From the NCBI RefSeq assembly GCF_011682175.1, contig NZ_WHJG01000005.1:124001-188000 (forward strand): a DNA stretch of 64,000 nucleotides, written 5' to 3'. This DNA is from Massilia frigida. GTDB taxonomy: Bacteria > Pseudomonadota > Gammaproteobacteria > Burkholderiales > Burkholderiaceae_D. The notes below the pieces were generated by a model. The model was not told the origin of the DNA, did not search any database, and worked only from the letters and a program-made list of their open reading frames with translations. Positions 1 to 14,639 of this stretch are shown in pieces. Made by a program: the position numbers and the translations under genes. Numbering within the stretch: the first letter of the stretch is position 1; every line of letters starts with the position of its first letter.

Positions 1-3402
<3,402 letters not shown>

Positions 3403-3456
3403 GACAGCCCCGGCGGGCACATGAGGCCCGCCGCATAGAACACAAGGAAAAACATC

Positions 3457-4920
<1,464 letters not shown>

Positions 4921-4941
4921 ATATCATTCGCATCGAGAGCA

Positions 4942-5007
4942 CCGTCGTCCCTGCCACTGGCAGAAACGACTCCCCGCGCCAAGTGCCGCCTTGGCGCGGG
5001 GACGACG
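4942..5007. repeat. REP-like palindromic element downstream of gltD
   Basis: A perfect 12-bp stem, CCCCGCGCCAAG (4972-4983) and CTTGGCGCGGGG (4990-5001), has loop TGCCGC. It sits inside outer arms CCGTCGTCCC and GGGGACGACG. The loop and right arm (AAGTGCCGCCTTGGCGCGGG) recur almost exactly at 15519-15538, so it is a dispersed element. It may also help end gltBD transcripts, but no T-run follows directly. Confidence 0.75.
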
Positions 5008-5279
5008 TGAAAAAGTGTCTCTTTTTACGCCTGTTTTACCGCCCTTATATGCATGAAGTAATGTAAAGTTACATAAACGCATTGTTGAGAGGCGGAAATA
5101 AATCCACCACCACACCAATCCCCTCGCCATTCCTATCCCAACAAAATCAAGCACTTACGCGCTGAAATATCTGACCCGCCGTTCAGTAGTGTTGTATTCT
5201 CACCTCGCGTAGCCATTGTCGATCGGGGGGGCGCCAGCAGAGATTGCCCTTTCTGCACTACAATACGGCATTCCCAAAT
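5008..5279. other. gltD-mlaF intergenic region without a gene
   Basis: About 270 bases that are clearly more AT-rich than the flanking genes. They must carry the promoter of the mla operon. A TACAAT hexamer at 5259-5264 could be a -10 box, but it lies only 16 bases from the ATG and has no good -35 at the right distance. TATTCT at 5195-5200 is another weak candidate. No ORF, tRNA or convincing terminator is seen. Confidence 0.4.
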
Positions 5280-6095
5280 ATGAACAGCGCCGTGTCTAAT
5301 CTTGTCGAAATCCGCGATCTACATTTTTCTTACGGTGACCGTTCGATCTTGTCGAACCTCCGGATGGACTTCCCACGCGGAAAGGTGGTCGCCGTCATGG
5401 GCGGCTCCGGCTGCGGCAAGACCACGGTGCTGCGCCTGATCGGCGGCCAGATCCGCCCGCAAAAAGGCACGGTCACTGTCGCCGGCGAAACCGTCCACCA
5501 ACTCGATACCGACGGCCTGTACCGCCTGCGCCGCAAGATGGGCATGCTGTTCCAGTTCGGCGCGCTGTTCACCGACCTGACCGTGTTCGAAAACGTCGCC
5601 TTCCCGCTGCGCGAGCACACCGACCTGCCCGAGGAACTGATCCGCGACCTGGTGCTCATGAAGCTCAACGCGGTCGGCCTGCGCAATGCCGCCAAACTCA
5701 AGCCGGCCGAGATTTCCGGCGGCATGGCGCGCCGCGTGGCCGTTGCCCGCGCCGTCGCGCTCGACCCGGAATTGATCATGTACGACGAACCCTTCGCCGG
5801 CCTCGACCCGATCTCGATGGGCGTCACCGCCAACCTGATCCGCCGGCTCAACGATGCCCTCGGCTCCACCTCGATCCTGGTGTCGCACGATGTGCACGAA
5901 TGCTTTGCGATCGCCGATTATGTCTACTTTATGTCCACAGGGAAGATTGTCGCCCAGGGGACGCCGGCCGACATGCGCATCTCCGAAGACCCTTATGTCA
6001 AGCAATTCGTCAACGCCGCCCCCGATGGCCCGGTGCCCTTCCATTACCCGGGCAAGTCGCTGGCCGAGGACCTCGGTCTGGGAGAGCGCGCATGA
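5280..6095 (+). CDS. mlaF: phospholipid transport ABC ATPase MlaF
   Basis: ATPase of the MlaFEDB inner-membrane complex that moves phospholipids between the inner membrane and periplasmic MlaC, keeping outer-membrane asymmetry. Walker A GGSGCGKTT, a signature-like SGGMARRVA and Walker B LIMYDEPFAGLDP are all present. ATG at 5280 is chosen; the open frame reaches a TTG at 5244, but those 12 residues look unlike the family. The product is 271 aa. The stop overlaps the mlaE start (ATGA at 6092-6095), showing translational coupling. Confidence 0.94.
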   Translation: MNSAVSNLVEIRDLHFSYGDRSILSNLRMDFPRGKVVAVMGGSGCGKTTVLRLIGGQIRPQKGTVTVAGETVHQLDTDGLYRLRRKMGMLFQFGALFTDLTVFENVAFPLREHTDLPEELIRDLVLMKLNAVGLRNAAKLKPAEISGGMARRVAVARAVALDPELIMYDEPFAGLDPISMGVTANLIRRLNDALGSTSILVSHDVHECFAIADYVYFMSTGKIVAQGTPADMRISEDPYVKQFVNAAPDGPVPFHYPGKSLAEDLGLGERA

Positions 6096-6871
6096 TCGCT
6101 AATATGCTCGCGTCGGTCGGCCGTTCCGTGCGCGAAAACATCGCCAGCGTCGGTTTCGCGACGCGCTCCTTCTTCACCCTGCTCGGCGTGACCCCTGGCG
6201 CACTGCGCCGTCCCGGCCTGATTTCCGAACAGATTCATTTCATCGGCAACTATTCGCTGGTGATCATCATCGTCTCCGGCTTGTTCGTGGGCATGGTGCT
6301 CGGCTTGCAGGGTTACATCACCCTCACCCCTTACGGGGCCGAACAGAAGCTCGGCCAGGTGGTCGCGCTGGCGCTGGTGCGCGAACTGGGGCCGGTCGTC
6401 ACCGCCCTGCTGTTCGCCGGCCGCGCCGGTACCTCGCTGACCGCGCAAATCGGCTTGATGAAAGCCGGGGAGCAATTGTCTGCCATGGAAATGATGGCGA
6501 TTAACCCGGTGCAGCGCGTGCTGGCGCCGCGTTTCTGGGCCGGCGTCATTGCGATGCCGATCCTCGGCACCATCTTCAGCGCCGTCGGCGTGGTCGGCGG
6601 CTATCTGGTCGGGGTCCAGCTGATCGGCGTCGATGAAGGCGCCTTCTGGTCGCAGATGCAAGCGAACGTGGATGTGCAGCACGATGTCGTCAACGGCATC
6701 ATCAAGAGCTTCGTGTTCGGCATCGCCGTCACCTTTACCGCGTTGTTCCAGGGCTACCAAGCCCAGCCGACGCCGGAAGATGTGTCGCGCGCCACCACCC
6801 GTACCGTCGTGATCGCGTCGCTGACCGTCTGGGGTCTGGACTTCGTGATGACCGCGATGATGTTTAACTAA
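6092..6871 (+). CDS. mlaE: phospholipid transport permease MlaE
   Basis: Integral membrane permease of the Mla system (259 aa, normal size). It contains several hydrophobic segments and the MlaE-family region with AGRAGTSLTAQIGLMKAGEQLSA motifs near residues 110-135. ATG at 6092 overlaps the mlaF stop by 4 bases. The open frame extends further upstream, but only in a frame overlapping mlaF. The gene lies between ATPase and MCE genes, as expected for this complex. Confidence 0.94.
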   Translation: MIANMLASVGRSVRENIASVGFATRSFFTLLGVTPGALRRPGLISEQIHFIGNYSLVIIIVSGLFVGMVLGLQGYITLTPYGAEQKLGQVVALALVRELGPVVTALLFAGRAGTSLTAQIGLMKAGEQLSAMEMMAINPVQRVLAPRFWAGVIAMPILGTIFSAVGVVGGYLVGVQLIGVDEGAFWSQMQANVDVQHDVVNGIIKSFVFGIAVTFTALFQGYQAQPTPEDVSRATTRTVVIASLTVWGLDFVMTAMMFN

Positions 6872-6921
6872 ATAGATGAATCTGGCGCAACGCAGCCGCA
6901 TAACAAGAGTTAGGAAATCAC

Positions 6922-7389
6922 ATGCAACGTAAATCCATCGACGTCTGGGTCGGCCTGTTTGTTCTGCTGGGTCTGGCAGCGCTGCTGTTCCTGGCCCTCA
7001 AGGCCGGTAATATGAGCACCTTGTCGTTCGGCAAGACCTACCTGGTGACGGGCAAGTTCGACAATATCGGCGGCCTCAAGCCGCAGGCGCCGGTGAAAAG
7101 CGCCGGCGTGGTGGTGGGGCGCGTGGGCGATATCAAGTTTGATGACAAAACCTATCAGGCGCTGGTAATCTTGGAGCTTGAGACGGGCTACAACTTTCCA
7201 AAAGATAGCTCTTTGAAAATCCTGACGGCCGGCCTGCTCGGTGAACAATACATCGGTATTCAAGCAGGTAGCGACGATGCCAACAAGCTGGTCAATGGTG
7301 ACCGGATTAACAGTACCCAATCTGCCACCGTGCTGGAAGACCTGATTAATCAGTTCATCTACAGCAAGGCGGCCGACGGAAAGGAATAG
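6922..7389 (+). CDS. mlaD: MCE-domain lipid transport protein MlaD
   Basis: A 155-aa protein with one N-terminal transmembrane helix (VGLFVLLGLAALLFLALKAG) followed by a single MCE domain (YLVTGKFDNIGGLKPQAPVKSAGVVVGRV). In Mla systems it forms the periplasmic hexameric ring that hands lipids between MlaC and MlaE. An AGTTAGGA ribosome site precedes ATG at 6922. mlaA follows after 4 bases. Confidence 0.94.
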   Translation: MQRKSIDVWVGLFVLLGLAALLFLALKAGNMSTLSFGKTYLVTGKFDNIGGLKPQAPVKSAGVVVGRVGDIKFDDKTYQALVILELETGYNFPKDSSLKILTAGLLGEQYIGIQAGSDDANKLVNGDRINSTQSATVLEDLINQFIYSKAADGKE

Positions 7390-7393
7390 AGCA

Positions 7394-8248
7394 ATGACTT
7401 TACCGAAGCCGAACCGCGCCCTGAACTGGCGCGTCAGCGCTGCCGCCCTGGTGGCCATTGCCACCCTGAGCGGTTGCGCCACCAATCACCCGCGCGACCC
7501 GCTCGAACCGTTCAATCGCACGGTGTTCAAGTTTAACGACGCGATCGACCAGGCCGCGCTGAAACCGGTCGCCTCCGCCTACAAGAAGGTCATGCCATCG
7601 TTCGTGCAGACCGGCGTGAACAATTTCTTCGGCAACTTGTCCGATGTCTGGACTGGCGCTAATAACTTGATGCAAGGCAAGGGCGAGCAAGGCATGTCCG
7701 ACTGGACCCGCGTTGCCCTCAACTCAACCTTCGGCATCGGCGGCCTGTTCGACATCGCTTCCGAAGCGGGCTTGAAAAAGCACAATGAAGATTTCGGCCA
7801 GACCCTCGGCTACTGGGGCGTGCCAAGCGGCCCGTACCTGATGCTGCCGCTGCTGGGACCGTCCACGGTGCGCGACACCAGCGGCTTGCCGGTGGATATG
7901 GCCGCCAACGGCTGGTCCTACGTCGATCCGACCTCGACCCGCACCATCGGCACCGCCTTGCGCGTGATCGATGGCCGCGCCAGCATCCTGGACGCCTCGA
8001 ACCTGATGGAAGAAGCCGCACTCGACCGTTACGAATTCATCCGTGACGGTTTCCTGCAGCGCCGCCAGGGCCAGGTATTCGATGGCGAAAGCTCGCGCAA
8101 GGCCCTGAAAGAGGCCAATGCCGAGCCTAGCGCGAAGAGCATCAGCGCCGCCTACGCCGACGACGCGTCGGATACCGCGTCGCCTAGCGCGCCGGCTGCC
8201 GACGCCCCTGCCGCACCGGCTGTGTCATCCGAAACGCCCTCGAAGTAG
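7394..8248 (+). CDS. mlaA: outer-membrane lipoprotein MlaA (VacJ)
   Basis: Outer-membrane component that removes misplaced phospholipids from the outer leaflet and passes them to MlaC. The signal peptide ends in lipobox LSGC near residue 28. The family signature DPLEPFNRTVFKFND follows at once, and GPSTVRDTSGLPVD occurs mid-protein. The last ~40 residues are an Ala/Pro/Ser-rich tail that looks disordered. In E. coli mlaA is a separate gene; here it sits between mlaD and mlaC. Confidence 0.94.
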   Translation: MTLPKPNRALNWRVSAAALVAIATLSGCATNHPRDPLEPFNRTVFKFNDAIDQAALKPVASAYKKVMPSFVQTGVNNFFGNLSDVWTGANNLMQGKGEQGMSDWTRVALNSTFGIGGLFDIASEAGLKKHNEDFGQTLGYWGVPSGPYLMLPLLGPSTVRDTSGLPVDMAANGWSYVDPTSTRTIGTALRVIDGRASILDASNLMEEAALDRYEFIRDGFLQRRQGQVFDGESSRKALKEANAEPSAKSISAAYADDASDTASPSAPAADAPAAPAVSSETPSK

Positions 8249-8260
8249 TTAACCGCTAAA

Positions 8261-8284
8261 CTGGACCGTCATCGCACGGTCCAG
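8261..8284. other. stem-loop between mlaA and mlaC
   Basis: CTGGACCGT (8261-8269) pairs perfectly with ACGGTCCAG (8276-8284) around loop CATCGC. There is no T-run, so it is probably not a full terminator. It may stabilise or process the operon mRNA between mlaA and mlaC. Confidence 0.5.
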
Positions 8285-8317
8285 CCGGTCTGAACACAAC
8301 CTTATCGAAAAGAGCTT

Positions 8318-8956
8318 ATGAAACTGATTAAACAACTGATCGCCCTCGCAACCGTGGCCATCGCCACCACCGCTACCGCTGCCGCCCAGTCTGAAGCGCC
8401 GGACGTGCTCGTCAAACGCATCAGCGCCGACGTGATCGACACCGCCAAGGCCGACAAGGATATCCAGGCCGGCAACCAGAAAAAGGTCATGGACCTGGTC
8501 GAAAGCAAGATCTTGCCGCACGTCGACTTCCAGCGCATGACCCAGCTGGCCGCCGGCCGTGCCTGGCGCGATGCCACCCCGGAACAGCAAAAGCAGCTCT
8601 CGAACGAGTTCCGCACCCTGCTGATCTTCACGTACTCGGGCGCGCTGTCGCAGATCAAGAATGAAACCGTCGAGTTCAAGCCGCTGCGCGCAGCGCCGGA
8701 AGACAAGGAAGTCGAAGTGCGTTCGCAAGTAAACGTCGCGCGCGGCGAGCCAGTCACCCTGAACTACCGCCTGGCCCAGAGCCCGACCGGCTGGAAAATT
8801 TTCGACATCAACGTGCTCGGCGCGTGGCTGGTGGAAACCTACAAAGGTACCTTCGCATCGGAAATCAACAAGTCCGGCATCGATGGCCTGATCAAGACCC
8901 TGGCCGAGCGTAACAAGAAGCTGGCAAGCAAGCCGCTGGCCAAGCCAATCAAATAA
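8318..8956 (+). CDS. mlaC: periplasmic phospholipid carrier MlaC
   Basis: A 212-aa secreted protein with a clear Sec signal peptide (MKLIKQLIALATVAIATTATAAAQ) and the Tol-tolerance Ttg2/MlaC fold, including the conserved LPHVDFQRMTQLAAGRAWRDA and GWKIFDINVLGAWLVETYK segments. It shuttles phospholipid between MlaA and the inner-membrane MlaFEDB complex. mlaB starts one base after its stop. Confidence 0.94.
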   Translation: MKLIKQLIALATVAIATTATAAAQSEAPDVLVKRISADVIDTAKADKDIQAGNQKKVMDLVESKILPHVDFQRMTQLAAGRAWRDATPEQQKQLSNEFRTLLIFTYSGALSQIKNETVEFKPLRAAPEDKEVEVRSQVNVARGEPVTLNYRLAQSPTGWKIFDINVLGAWLVETYKGTFASEINKSGIDGLIKTLAERNKKLASKPLAKPIK

Positions 8957-8957
8957 G

Positions 8958-9254
8958 ATGGTTCAAACCAACAAGCTCGAGAACATCGATACCCTGACCG
9001 TGCACAACGCCAAGGCGGCACTGGTCCAGGGTTTCGATGCGATCAAGGCAGGCCAGACCGTGTTCGATTTCGGCTCCGTCAAGGTCGCCGATTCGTCCGC
9101 GGTCGCGGTCCTGCTCGCCTGGCAGCGCGCCGCGCGCACTGCCGGCGTGGTGCTGTCCTATGTCAATCTTCCGGACAGCTTGAAAAGCCTGGCCGCGCTG
9201 TACGGCGTCGATGCCTTCCTGGTGGACACTCCCGCCAAGCTGCACCACCATTGA
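8958..9254 (+). CDS. mlaB: STAS-domain protein MlaB
   Basis: A 98-aa single STAS domain. The conserved helix-start motif is visible in DFGSVKVADSSAVAVLLAWQRAA. In the Mla complex it binds MlaF and is needed for ATPase activity. The short length and position as last gene of the mla cluster support the call; by itself the sequence only proves a STAS domain. Confidence 0.88.
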   Translation: MVQTNKLENIDTLTVHNAKAALVQGFDAIKAGQTVFDFGSVKVADSSAVAVLLAWQRAARTAGVVLSYVNLPDSLKSLAALYGVDAFLVDTPAKLHHH

Positions 9255-9264
9255 TCTTGCCTTC

Positions 9265-9286
9265 GGGGAGACGGATCCGCCTCCCC
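9265..9286. terminator. possible stem-loop at the end of the mla operon
   Basis: GGGGAG (9265-9270) pairs with CTCCCC (9281-9286) around an inner CGG/CCG palindrome. It starts 11 bases after the mlaB stop, where a terminator would be expected. No T-tract follows, so termination is uncertain. Confidence 0.35.
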
Positions 9287-9335
9287 ACTCCCCCTGCCTG
9301 TAACTCCGGGCAACTCTGTTTCCTCCGATTTCCCC

Positions 9336-9341
9336 TATAAT
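9336..9341 (+). promoter_or_regulatory. possible -10 element for the yadGH-type operon
   Basis: An exact TATAAT lies 63 bases before the chosen yadG ATG, in an AT-richer patch of the mlaB-yadG gap. No good -35 is seen 17 bases upstream (sequence ACTCTG), so only the -10 is supported. Confidence 0.35.
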
Positions 9342-9404
9342 TGACGGCTCACCCCGCAATGTCCGTGCATGCTGTATAGACATTTGCTCACTCAGAAAAG
9401 ACGC

Positions 9405-10334
9405 ATGACAGCGATTCAGATTACCAACGTCGAGAAAAGCTACAAGGCCCTCAAAGCCTTGGGTGGCGTCTCCCTGACGATTGAAGAAGGCGAGTTCTTC
9501 GGCCTGCTCGGCCCGAACGGTGCCGGCAAGACCACCCTGATCTCCACCATCGCCGGCCTGATCCGCCCCGATGCGGGCACGGTCGCCATCCACGGCCACG
9601 ATGTCATCACCGATTTCCGTGAAGCGCGCAAGAAGCTTGGCGTGGTGCCGCAGGAACTGGTGTTCGATCCCTTCTTCACGGTGCGCGAAACCTTGCGCCT
9701 GCAATCGGGCTACTTCGGCCTGAAAAACAACGACAAGTGGATCGATGAGGTCATGGGCAACCTGGACCTGACCAACAAGGCCGATGTGAACATGCGCGCG
9801 CTGTCGGGCGGCATGAAGCGGCGCGTGCTGGTGGCCCAGGCCCTGGTCCACAAGCCGCCCGTGATCGTGCTCGACGAGCCGACCGCCGGCGTCGACGTCG
9901 AACTGCGCCAGACGCTCTGGAAGTTCATCTCGCGTTTGAACAAGGAAGGCCACACGGTGGTCCTGACCACCCACTACCTGGAAGAAGCGCAAGCCATGTG
10001 CCAGCGCGTGGCCATGCTCAAGGGCGGCAAGGTGGTCGCGCTCGACACCATGTCGGCCCTGATCCGCCGCATCTCCGGTTCGCAGCTGATCGTGCACCTG
10101 GCCAGCGGGAGTCTGCCGGACGACCTGCGCCACCTGGTGTCGCACGACGAGCATGACAATGGTAATGGCAATGGCGGCGGCATGAAGTACAGCCTGCGCG
10201 TGAACGAATACGGCGAAGTCGAACAGATCTTGGCGCGCCTGCGCGAATCCGGCGCCGTCATCGACGAAATGCAGCTGCAGCAGGCCGACCTGGAAGACAT
10301 CTTCCTGCAGATTATGGACAAGGGCGCACTATGA
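9405..10334 (+). CDS. yadG: YadG-type ABC transporter ATP-binding protein
   Basis: ATPase of a two-gene ABC-2 exporter. It shows Walker A GPNGAGKTT, signature LSGGMKRRV and Walker B VIVLDEPTAGVD. ATG at 9405 is preferred over 9369 because it gives 309 aa, the length of E. coli YadG, and begins directly with the nucleotide-binding domain. A small Asn/Gly-rich insert (GNGNGGG, near base 10165) interrupts the C-terminal part. The stop overlaps the permease start (ATGA). The exported substrate is unknown. Confidence 0.88.
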   Translation: MTAIQITNVEKSYKALKALGGVSLTIEEGEFFGLLGPNGAGKTTLISTIAGLIRPDAGTVAIHGHDVITDFREARKKLGVVPQELVFDPFFTVRETLRLQSGYFGLKNNDKWIDEVMGNLDLTNKADVNMRALSGGMKRRVLVAQALVHKPPVIVLDEPTAGVDVELRQTLWKFISRLNKEGHTVVLTTHYLEEAQAMCQRVAMLKGGKVVALDTMSALIRRISGSQLIVHLASGSLPDDLRHLVSHDEHDNGNGNGGGMKYSLRVNEYGEVEQILARLRESGAVIDEMQLQQADLEDIFLQIMDKGAL

Positions 10335-11095
10335 ACATGTTCTCGGTGGGCTTCCAGACCCTGCTCTACAAGGAAATGCTGCGCTTCTGGAAGGTCGCCA
10401 CGCAAACCGTGGCGGCGCCGGTCCTGACGGCCATGCTGTACCTGCTGATCTTCGGCCACGTGCTCGAAGGGCACGTCAACGTGCGCGGCGTGAACTACAC
10501 CGCCTTCCTGATTCCCGGCCTGGTGATGATGAGCGTGTTGCAGAATTCCTTCGCCAACTCCTCGTCCTCGCTGATCCAGTCCAAGATCACCGGCAACCTG
10601 GTGTTCATTTTGCTGCCGCCGCTGTCGCACTGGGAGATTTTGTCGGCCTACGTGCTGGCCTCCGTGGTGCGCGGCCTGACCGTCGGCGCGGGCGTGTTCA
10701 TCGCCACCGTGTGGTTCGCCAAGCTGTCGTTCGCGGCGCCCCTGTGGATTCTCGCATTCGCCTTGCTGGGCGCAGCCATTCTCGGCACCATGGGCGTCAT
10801 TGCCGGCATCTGGGCCGAAAAATTCGACCAGCTGGCCGCCTTCCAGAACTTCCTGATCATGCCCGCCACCTTCTTGAGCGGCGTGTTCTACTCGATTCAC
10901 TCGCTGCCGCCATTCTGGCTCACCGTGTCGCACTTCAATCCGTTTTTCTACATGATCGACGGCTTCCGTCACGGCTTCTTCGGCCAGTCCGACGTGTCGC
11001 CGTGGACCAGTCTTGCGATCGTGTCGGCCTTTTTCGCGGTACTCGCGGGTATCGCCATCAACCTGCTCAAGCGCGGCTACAACCTGCGCCATTAA
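10331..11095 (+). CDS. yadH: YadH-type ABC-2 permease
   Basis: A 254-aa membrane protein with about six hydrophobic helices and the ABC-2 signature region (NFLIMPATFLSGVFYSIHSLP). Length and pairing match E. coli YadH, partner of YadG. ATG at 10331 overlaps the ATPase stop. The substrate is not predictable from sequence; the location between the mla and bolA/murA genes suggests an envelope-related role. Confidence 0.88.
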   Translation: MNMFSVGFQTLLYKEMLRFWKVATQTVAAPVLTAMLYLLIFGHVLEGHVNVRGVNYTAFLIPGLVMMSVLQNSFANSSSSLIQSKITGNLVFILLPPLSHWEILSAYVLASVVRGLTVGAGVFIATVWFAKLSFAAPLWILAFALLGAAILGTMGVIAGIWAEKFDQLAAFQNFLIMPATFLSGVFYSIHSLPPFWLTVSHFNPFFYMIDGFRHGFFGQSDVSPWTSLAIVSAFFAVLAGIAINLLKRGYNLRH

Positions 11096-11120
11096 TGCGT
11101 CATTCTTCAGAGGAATCATC

Positions 11121-11357
11121 GTGGCTACCACACCAGAACTCATCCACGGCTACATCAGCGCCGGTCTCGAATGCACCCACCTTGAAGTGGAGGGCGACGG
11201 CCAGCACTTCACCGCCGTCATCGTTTCGCCGGCGTTTGCCGGCAAGCGCCCGATCCAGCGCCACCAGATTGTCTACGCTGTGCTGGGCGAGCGCATGCGC
11301 GAAGAAATCCACGCGCTGTCGATGAAAACGCTCACCCCTGAAGAATACCAAGGATAA
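11121..11357 (+). CDS. ibaG: BolA/IbaG family protein
   Basis: A 78-aa BolA-like protein. The core [26 protein letters not shown] and [13 protein letters not shown] matches the family, whose members bind glutaredoxins and Fe-S clusters. GTG at 11121 is the likely start: an AGAGGA ribosome site ends 6 bases upstream. The position directly before murA is the same as for ibaG (yrbA) in E. coli. Confidence 0.87.
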   Translation: MATTPELIHGYISAGLECTHLEVEGDGQHFTAVIVSPAFAGKRPIQRHQIVYAVLGERMREEIHALSMKTLTPEEYQG

Positions 11358-11371
11358 AAGGATACATAAGC

Positions 11372-12622
11372 ATGGACAAGCTCCAAGTGGTCGGAGGCAA
11401 GCGCCTCGAAGGGGAAATCGTCATTTCGGGCGCCAAGAACGCGGCCCTGCCGATCCTGTGCGCCGGTTTGCTCACCTCGGGCGACCTTGAACTGTCGAAC
11501 GTGCCGCGCCTGCACGACGTCAAGACCATCCTCAAGCTGCTGGCCCAGACCGGCCTGGCGGTGTCGCAGGACGACGAAAAGGTTACCCTCAACGGCAGCG
11601 CCATCACCACGCTGGAAGCGCCCTATGAGCTGGTCAAGACCATGCGCGCCTCGATCCTGGTCCTGGGCCCCCTGCTGGCGCGCTTTGGCGAAGCCAAGGT
11701 CTCGCTGCCGGGCGGCTGCGCCATCGGTTCGCGTCCGGTCGACCAGCACATCAAGGGCTTGCAGGCGCTCGGCGCCGAGATCACCATCGAAGGCGGCTAC
11801 ATCTACGCCAAGTGCAAGAAGCTCAAGGGCGCGCGCATCCGCACCGACATGATCACCGTCACCGGCACCGAGAACCTGCTGATGGCGGCGACCCTGGCCG
11901 ACGGCGAAACGATCCTGGAAAACGCCGCGCGCGAGCCGGAAGTGACCGATCTGGCCAACCTGCTGGTCGCCATGGGCGCGAAGATCGAGGGCATCGGCAC
12001 CGACCGCCTGGTGATCCAGGGCGTGGCCGAACTGCACGGCGCCAAACACGCGGTGATCTCCGACCGCATCGAAGCGGCCACCTTCCTGTGCGCCGTTGCG
12101 GCCACCGGCGGCGACATCCTGCTCAAGAACACCCGCACCGACTACTTCGACGTGGCGCTCGACAAGCTGCGCGAGATTGGCCTGGTGATGACCATGGGTC
12201 CCGCTTCGATCCGCGCGCAGATGGGCGGCCGTCCCAAGCCGGTCTCGTTCCGCACCACCGAATATCCGGGCTTCCCGACCGACATGCAGGCCCAGTTCAT
12301 GGCCGTCGATACGATCGCCTCGGGCAGCAGCCGCATCACCGAGACGATTTTCGAAAACCGCTTCATGCACGTGCAGGAGATGAACCGCCTGGGCGCCTCG
12401 ATCCAGACCGAGGGCAACACCGCCCACGTCAAGGGTGTGGACCGGCTGGTGGGCGCGCCCGTGATGGCGACCGACCTGCGTGCCTCGGCCTCGCTGGTGA
12501 TCGCCGCCATGGCCGCGCAAGGCACCACCATCATCGACCGTATCTATCACCTCGACCGCGGCTACGACCGCATGGAAGTGAAGCTGTCGGCGGTGGGCGC
12601 CGATATCGTCCGCATCAAATAA
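11372..12622 (+). CDS. murA: UDP-N-acetylglucosamine 1-carboxyvinyltransferase
   Basis: First committed step of peptidoglycan synthesis: adds enolpyruvate to UDP-GlcNAc in the cytoplasm. The 416-aa length is standard. The N-terminal [10 protein letters not shown] and the catalytic-loop cysteine in [14 protein letters not shown] (Cys116) are present; that Cys is also the fosfomycin target. It is followed 11 bases later by hisG, so his genes may share its transcript. Confidence 0.97.
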   Translation: MDKLQVVGGKRLEGEIVISGAKNAALPILCAGLLTSGDLELSNVPRLHDVKTILKLLAQTGLAVSQDDEKVTLNGSAITTLEAPYELVKTMRASILVLGPLLARFGEAKVSLPGGCAIGSRPVDQHIKGLQALGAEITIEGGYIYAKCKKLKGARIRTDMITVTGTENLLMAATLADGETILENAAREPEVTDLANLLVAMGAKIEGIGTDRLVIQGVAELHGAKHAVISDRIEAATFLCAVAATGGDILLKNTRTDYFDVALDKLREIGLVMTMGPASIRAQMGGRPKPVSFRTTEYPGFPTDMQAQFMAVDTIASGSSRITETIFENRFMHVQEMNRLGASIQTEGNTAHVKGVDRLVGAPVMATDLRASASLVIAAMAAQGTTIIDRIYHLDRGYDRMEVKLSAVGADIVRIK

Positions 12623-12633
12623 AGAATACATCG

Positions 12634-13305
12634 ATGAGTACATTCAGTAATCCGGCCAACTCCCTGATTTTGGCGCTGTCGAAAGGCCGCATCTTCGACG
12701 ACACCATGCCGCTCCTGGCGGCGGCCGGCATCACCGTCACCGAAAATCCGGAGACCTCGCGCAAGCTGATTTTGGCGACCAACGATCCGCACGTGCGCGT
12801 CATCATCGTGCGCGCGTCCGACGTGCCGACCTACGTGCAGTACGGCGCCGCCGATTTCGGCGTGGCCGGCAAGGACGTCCTGCTGGAGCACGGCGGCGAA
12901 GGCCTGTACCAGCCGATCGACCTGAATATCGCCAAATGCCGCATGTCGGTCGCCGTCAACGCCGGCTTCGACTACGACAAGGCGGTGCGCCAGGGCGCGC
13001 GCCTGCGCGTGGCCACCAAGTTCGTCCAGACCGCGCGCGAGCACTTCGCCGCCAAGGGTGTGCACGTCGACCTGATCAAGCTGTATGGCTCGATGGAGCT
13101 GGCGCCCCTGGTCGGCCTGTCGGACGCGATTGTCGACGTGGTTTCCACCGGCAGCACGCTGCGCGCCAATAACCTGGTCGAAGTCGAAGAGATCATGGAC
13201 ATCTCCTCGCGCCTGGTGGTGAACCAGGCCGCGCTCAAGCTCAAGCGCGCGCGTTTGCAACCGATCCTCGAGGCCTTTGAACGCGCCTCGAAACTCAATA
13301 ACTAA
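12634..13305 (+). CDS. hisG: ATP phosphoribosyltransferase, short form
   Basis: First enzyme of histidine synthesis. The 223-aa length marks the short HisG type, which lacks the C-terminal regulatory domain and needs HisZ for activity and feedback control; no hisZ is in this window. The [12 protein letters not shown]-like phosphoribosyl-binding region ([19 protein letters not shown]) and the start [10 protein letters not shown] are clear. ATG at 12634 is chosen; the long upstream open frame is a shadow of murA. Confidence 0.95.
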   Translation: MSTFSNPANSLILALSKGRIFDDTMPLLAAAGITVTENPETSRKLILATNDPHVRVIIVRASDVPTYVQYGAADFGVAGKDVLLEHGGEGLYQPIDLNIAKCRMSVAVNAGFDYDKAVRQGARLRVATKFVQTAREHFAAKGVHVDLIKLYGSMELAPLVGLSDAIVDVVSTGSTLRANNLVEVEEIMDISSRLVVNQAALKLKRARLQPILEAFERASKLNN

Positions 13306-13316
13306 GCCAAGTCACC

Positions 13317-14639
13317 ATGACCATCCAGATCCGCCACCTCGATTCGGCCCAGCCGGACTTCAAACAACGCCTCGATACCCTGCTGGCCTTCGAAGCGTCC
13401 ACCGATGAAGCGATTGAAAAATCGGTGGCGGCGATCCTGCATGACGTCAAACATCGTGGCGACGCCGCCGTCCTCGAATACACCAACAAGTTCGACCGCA
13501 TTCCCGGCGGCGCCGCCAGCATGGCCGCCTTCGACGTGCCGCAAGCCGAACTGCAGGCCGCCTTGGATTCGCTCCCGGCAGCCCAGCGCGCGGCGCTGGA
13601 AACGGCGGCCGAACGGATTCGCGTGTTCCACGAGCGGCAAAAAGAAGAACTGCGCGGCTTCACCTACACCGAGCCGAATGGCACGGTGCTGGGCCAGAAA
13701 ATCACCGCGCTCGACCGGGTCGGCATCTACGTCCCGGGCGGCAAGGCCGCGTATCCCTCGTCGGTGCTGATGAACGCGGTGCCGGCCAAGGTGGCTGGCG
13801 TGCTTGAAATCATCATGGTGGTGCCGACGCCGGACGGCGTGAAGAACCAGATGGTGCTGGCCGCCGCCGCGATTGCGGGCGTGACGCGCGTGATCACCAT
13901 CGGCGGCGCCCAGGCAGTCGGCGCGCTGGCCTACGGCACCGCCAGCATCGCCCCGGTCGACAAGATCGTCGGTCCGGGCAACGCCTACGTGGCCGCGGCC
14001 AAGCGGCGCGTGTTCGGCACCGTCGGCATCGACATGATCGCCGGCCCGTCCGAAATCCTGGTGCTGTGCGACGGCAGCACCGACCCGGACTGGGTCGCGA
14101 TGGACCTGTTTTCGCAAGCCGAGCACGACGAACTGGCGCAGGCGATCATGCTGTGCCCTGATGCGGACTACATCGCACGCGTCGAAGCGAGCATCCACAA
14201 GCTGCTGCCGACCATGCCGCGCGCGGACACCATCCGCACCTCGATGACCGACCGTGGCGCGCTGGTCAAGGTGCGCGACATGCAGGAAGCGTGCGACATC
14301 GCCAACGCCATCGCCGCCGAGCACCTGGAAATTTCGGCCGAGGACCCGCAGCAGTGGGCCGACCGCATCCGCCACGCCGGCGCCATGTTCCTCGGGCGTT
14401 TTTCGTCCGAGTCGCTGGGCGACTACTGCTGCGGTCCGAACCACGTGCTGCCGACCTCGCGCACCGCGCGTTTTTCGTCGCCGCTGGGCGTGTACGACTT
14501 CCAGAAGCGTTCCTCCGTCATTTTCGTGAGCGAAGCGGGCGCGCAAACGCTGGGCAAGGTCGCGGCCGAACTGGCGTATGGCGAAGGCTTGCAGGCGCAC
14601 GCCCGCAGCGCCGAACTCAGATTGCGACCGGCGGCATGA
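13317..14639 (+). CDS. hisD: histidinol dehydrogenase
   Basis: Zinc NAD-dependent enzyme for the last two oxidations to histidine (440 aa). Family motifs are present: [45 protein letters not shown] and the zinc/catalytic region [10 protein letters not shown]. The TGA stop overlaps the ATG of the following methyltransferase gene (ATGA, 14636-14639). Confidence 0.97.
   Translation: MTIQIRHLDSAQPDFKQRLDTLLAFEASTDEAIEKSVAAILHDVKHRGDAAVLEYTNKFDRIPGGAASMAAFDVPQAELQAALDSLPAAQRAALETAAERIRVFHERQKEELRGFTYTEPNGTVLGQKITALDRVGIYVPGGKAAYPSSVLMNAVPAKVAGVLEIIMVVPTPDGVKNQMVLAAAAIAGVTRVITIGGAQAVGALAYGTASIAPVDKIVGPGNAYVAAAKRRVFGTVGIDMIAGPSEILVLCDGSTDPDWVAMDLFSQAEHDELAQAIMLCPDADYIARVEASIHKLLPTMPRADTIRTSMTDRGALVKVRDMQEACDIANAIAAEHLEISAEDPQQWADRIRHAGAMFLGRFSSESLGDYCCGPNHVLPTSRTARFSSPLGVYDFQKRSSVIFVSEAGAQTLGKVAAELAYGEGLQAHARSAELRLRPAA

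Noticed and set aside
11812-12633. N-terminal extension of hisG into murA
   Set aside because: The open frame is continuous, but the extension is out-of-frame murA sequence; HisG family length and start fit ATG at 12634.
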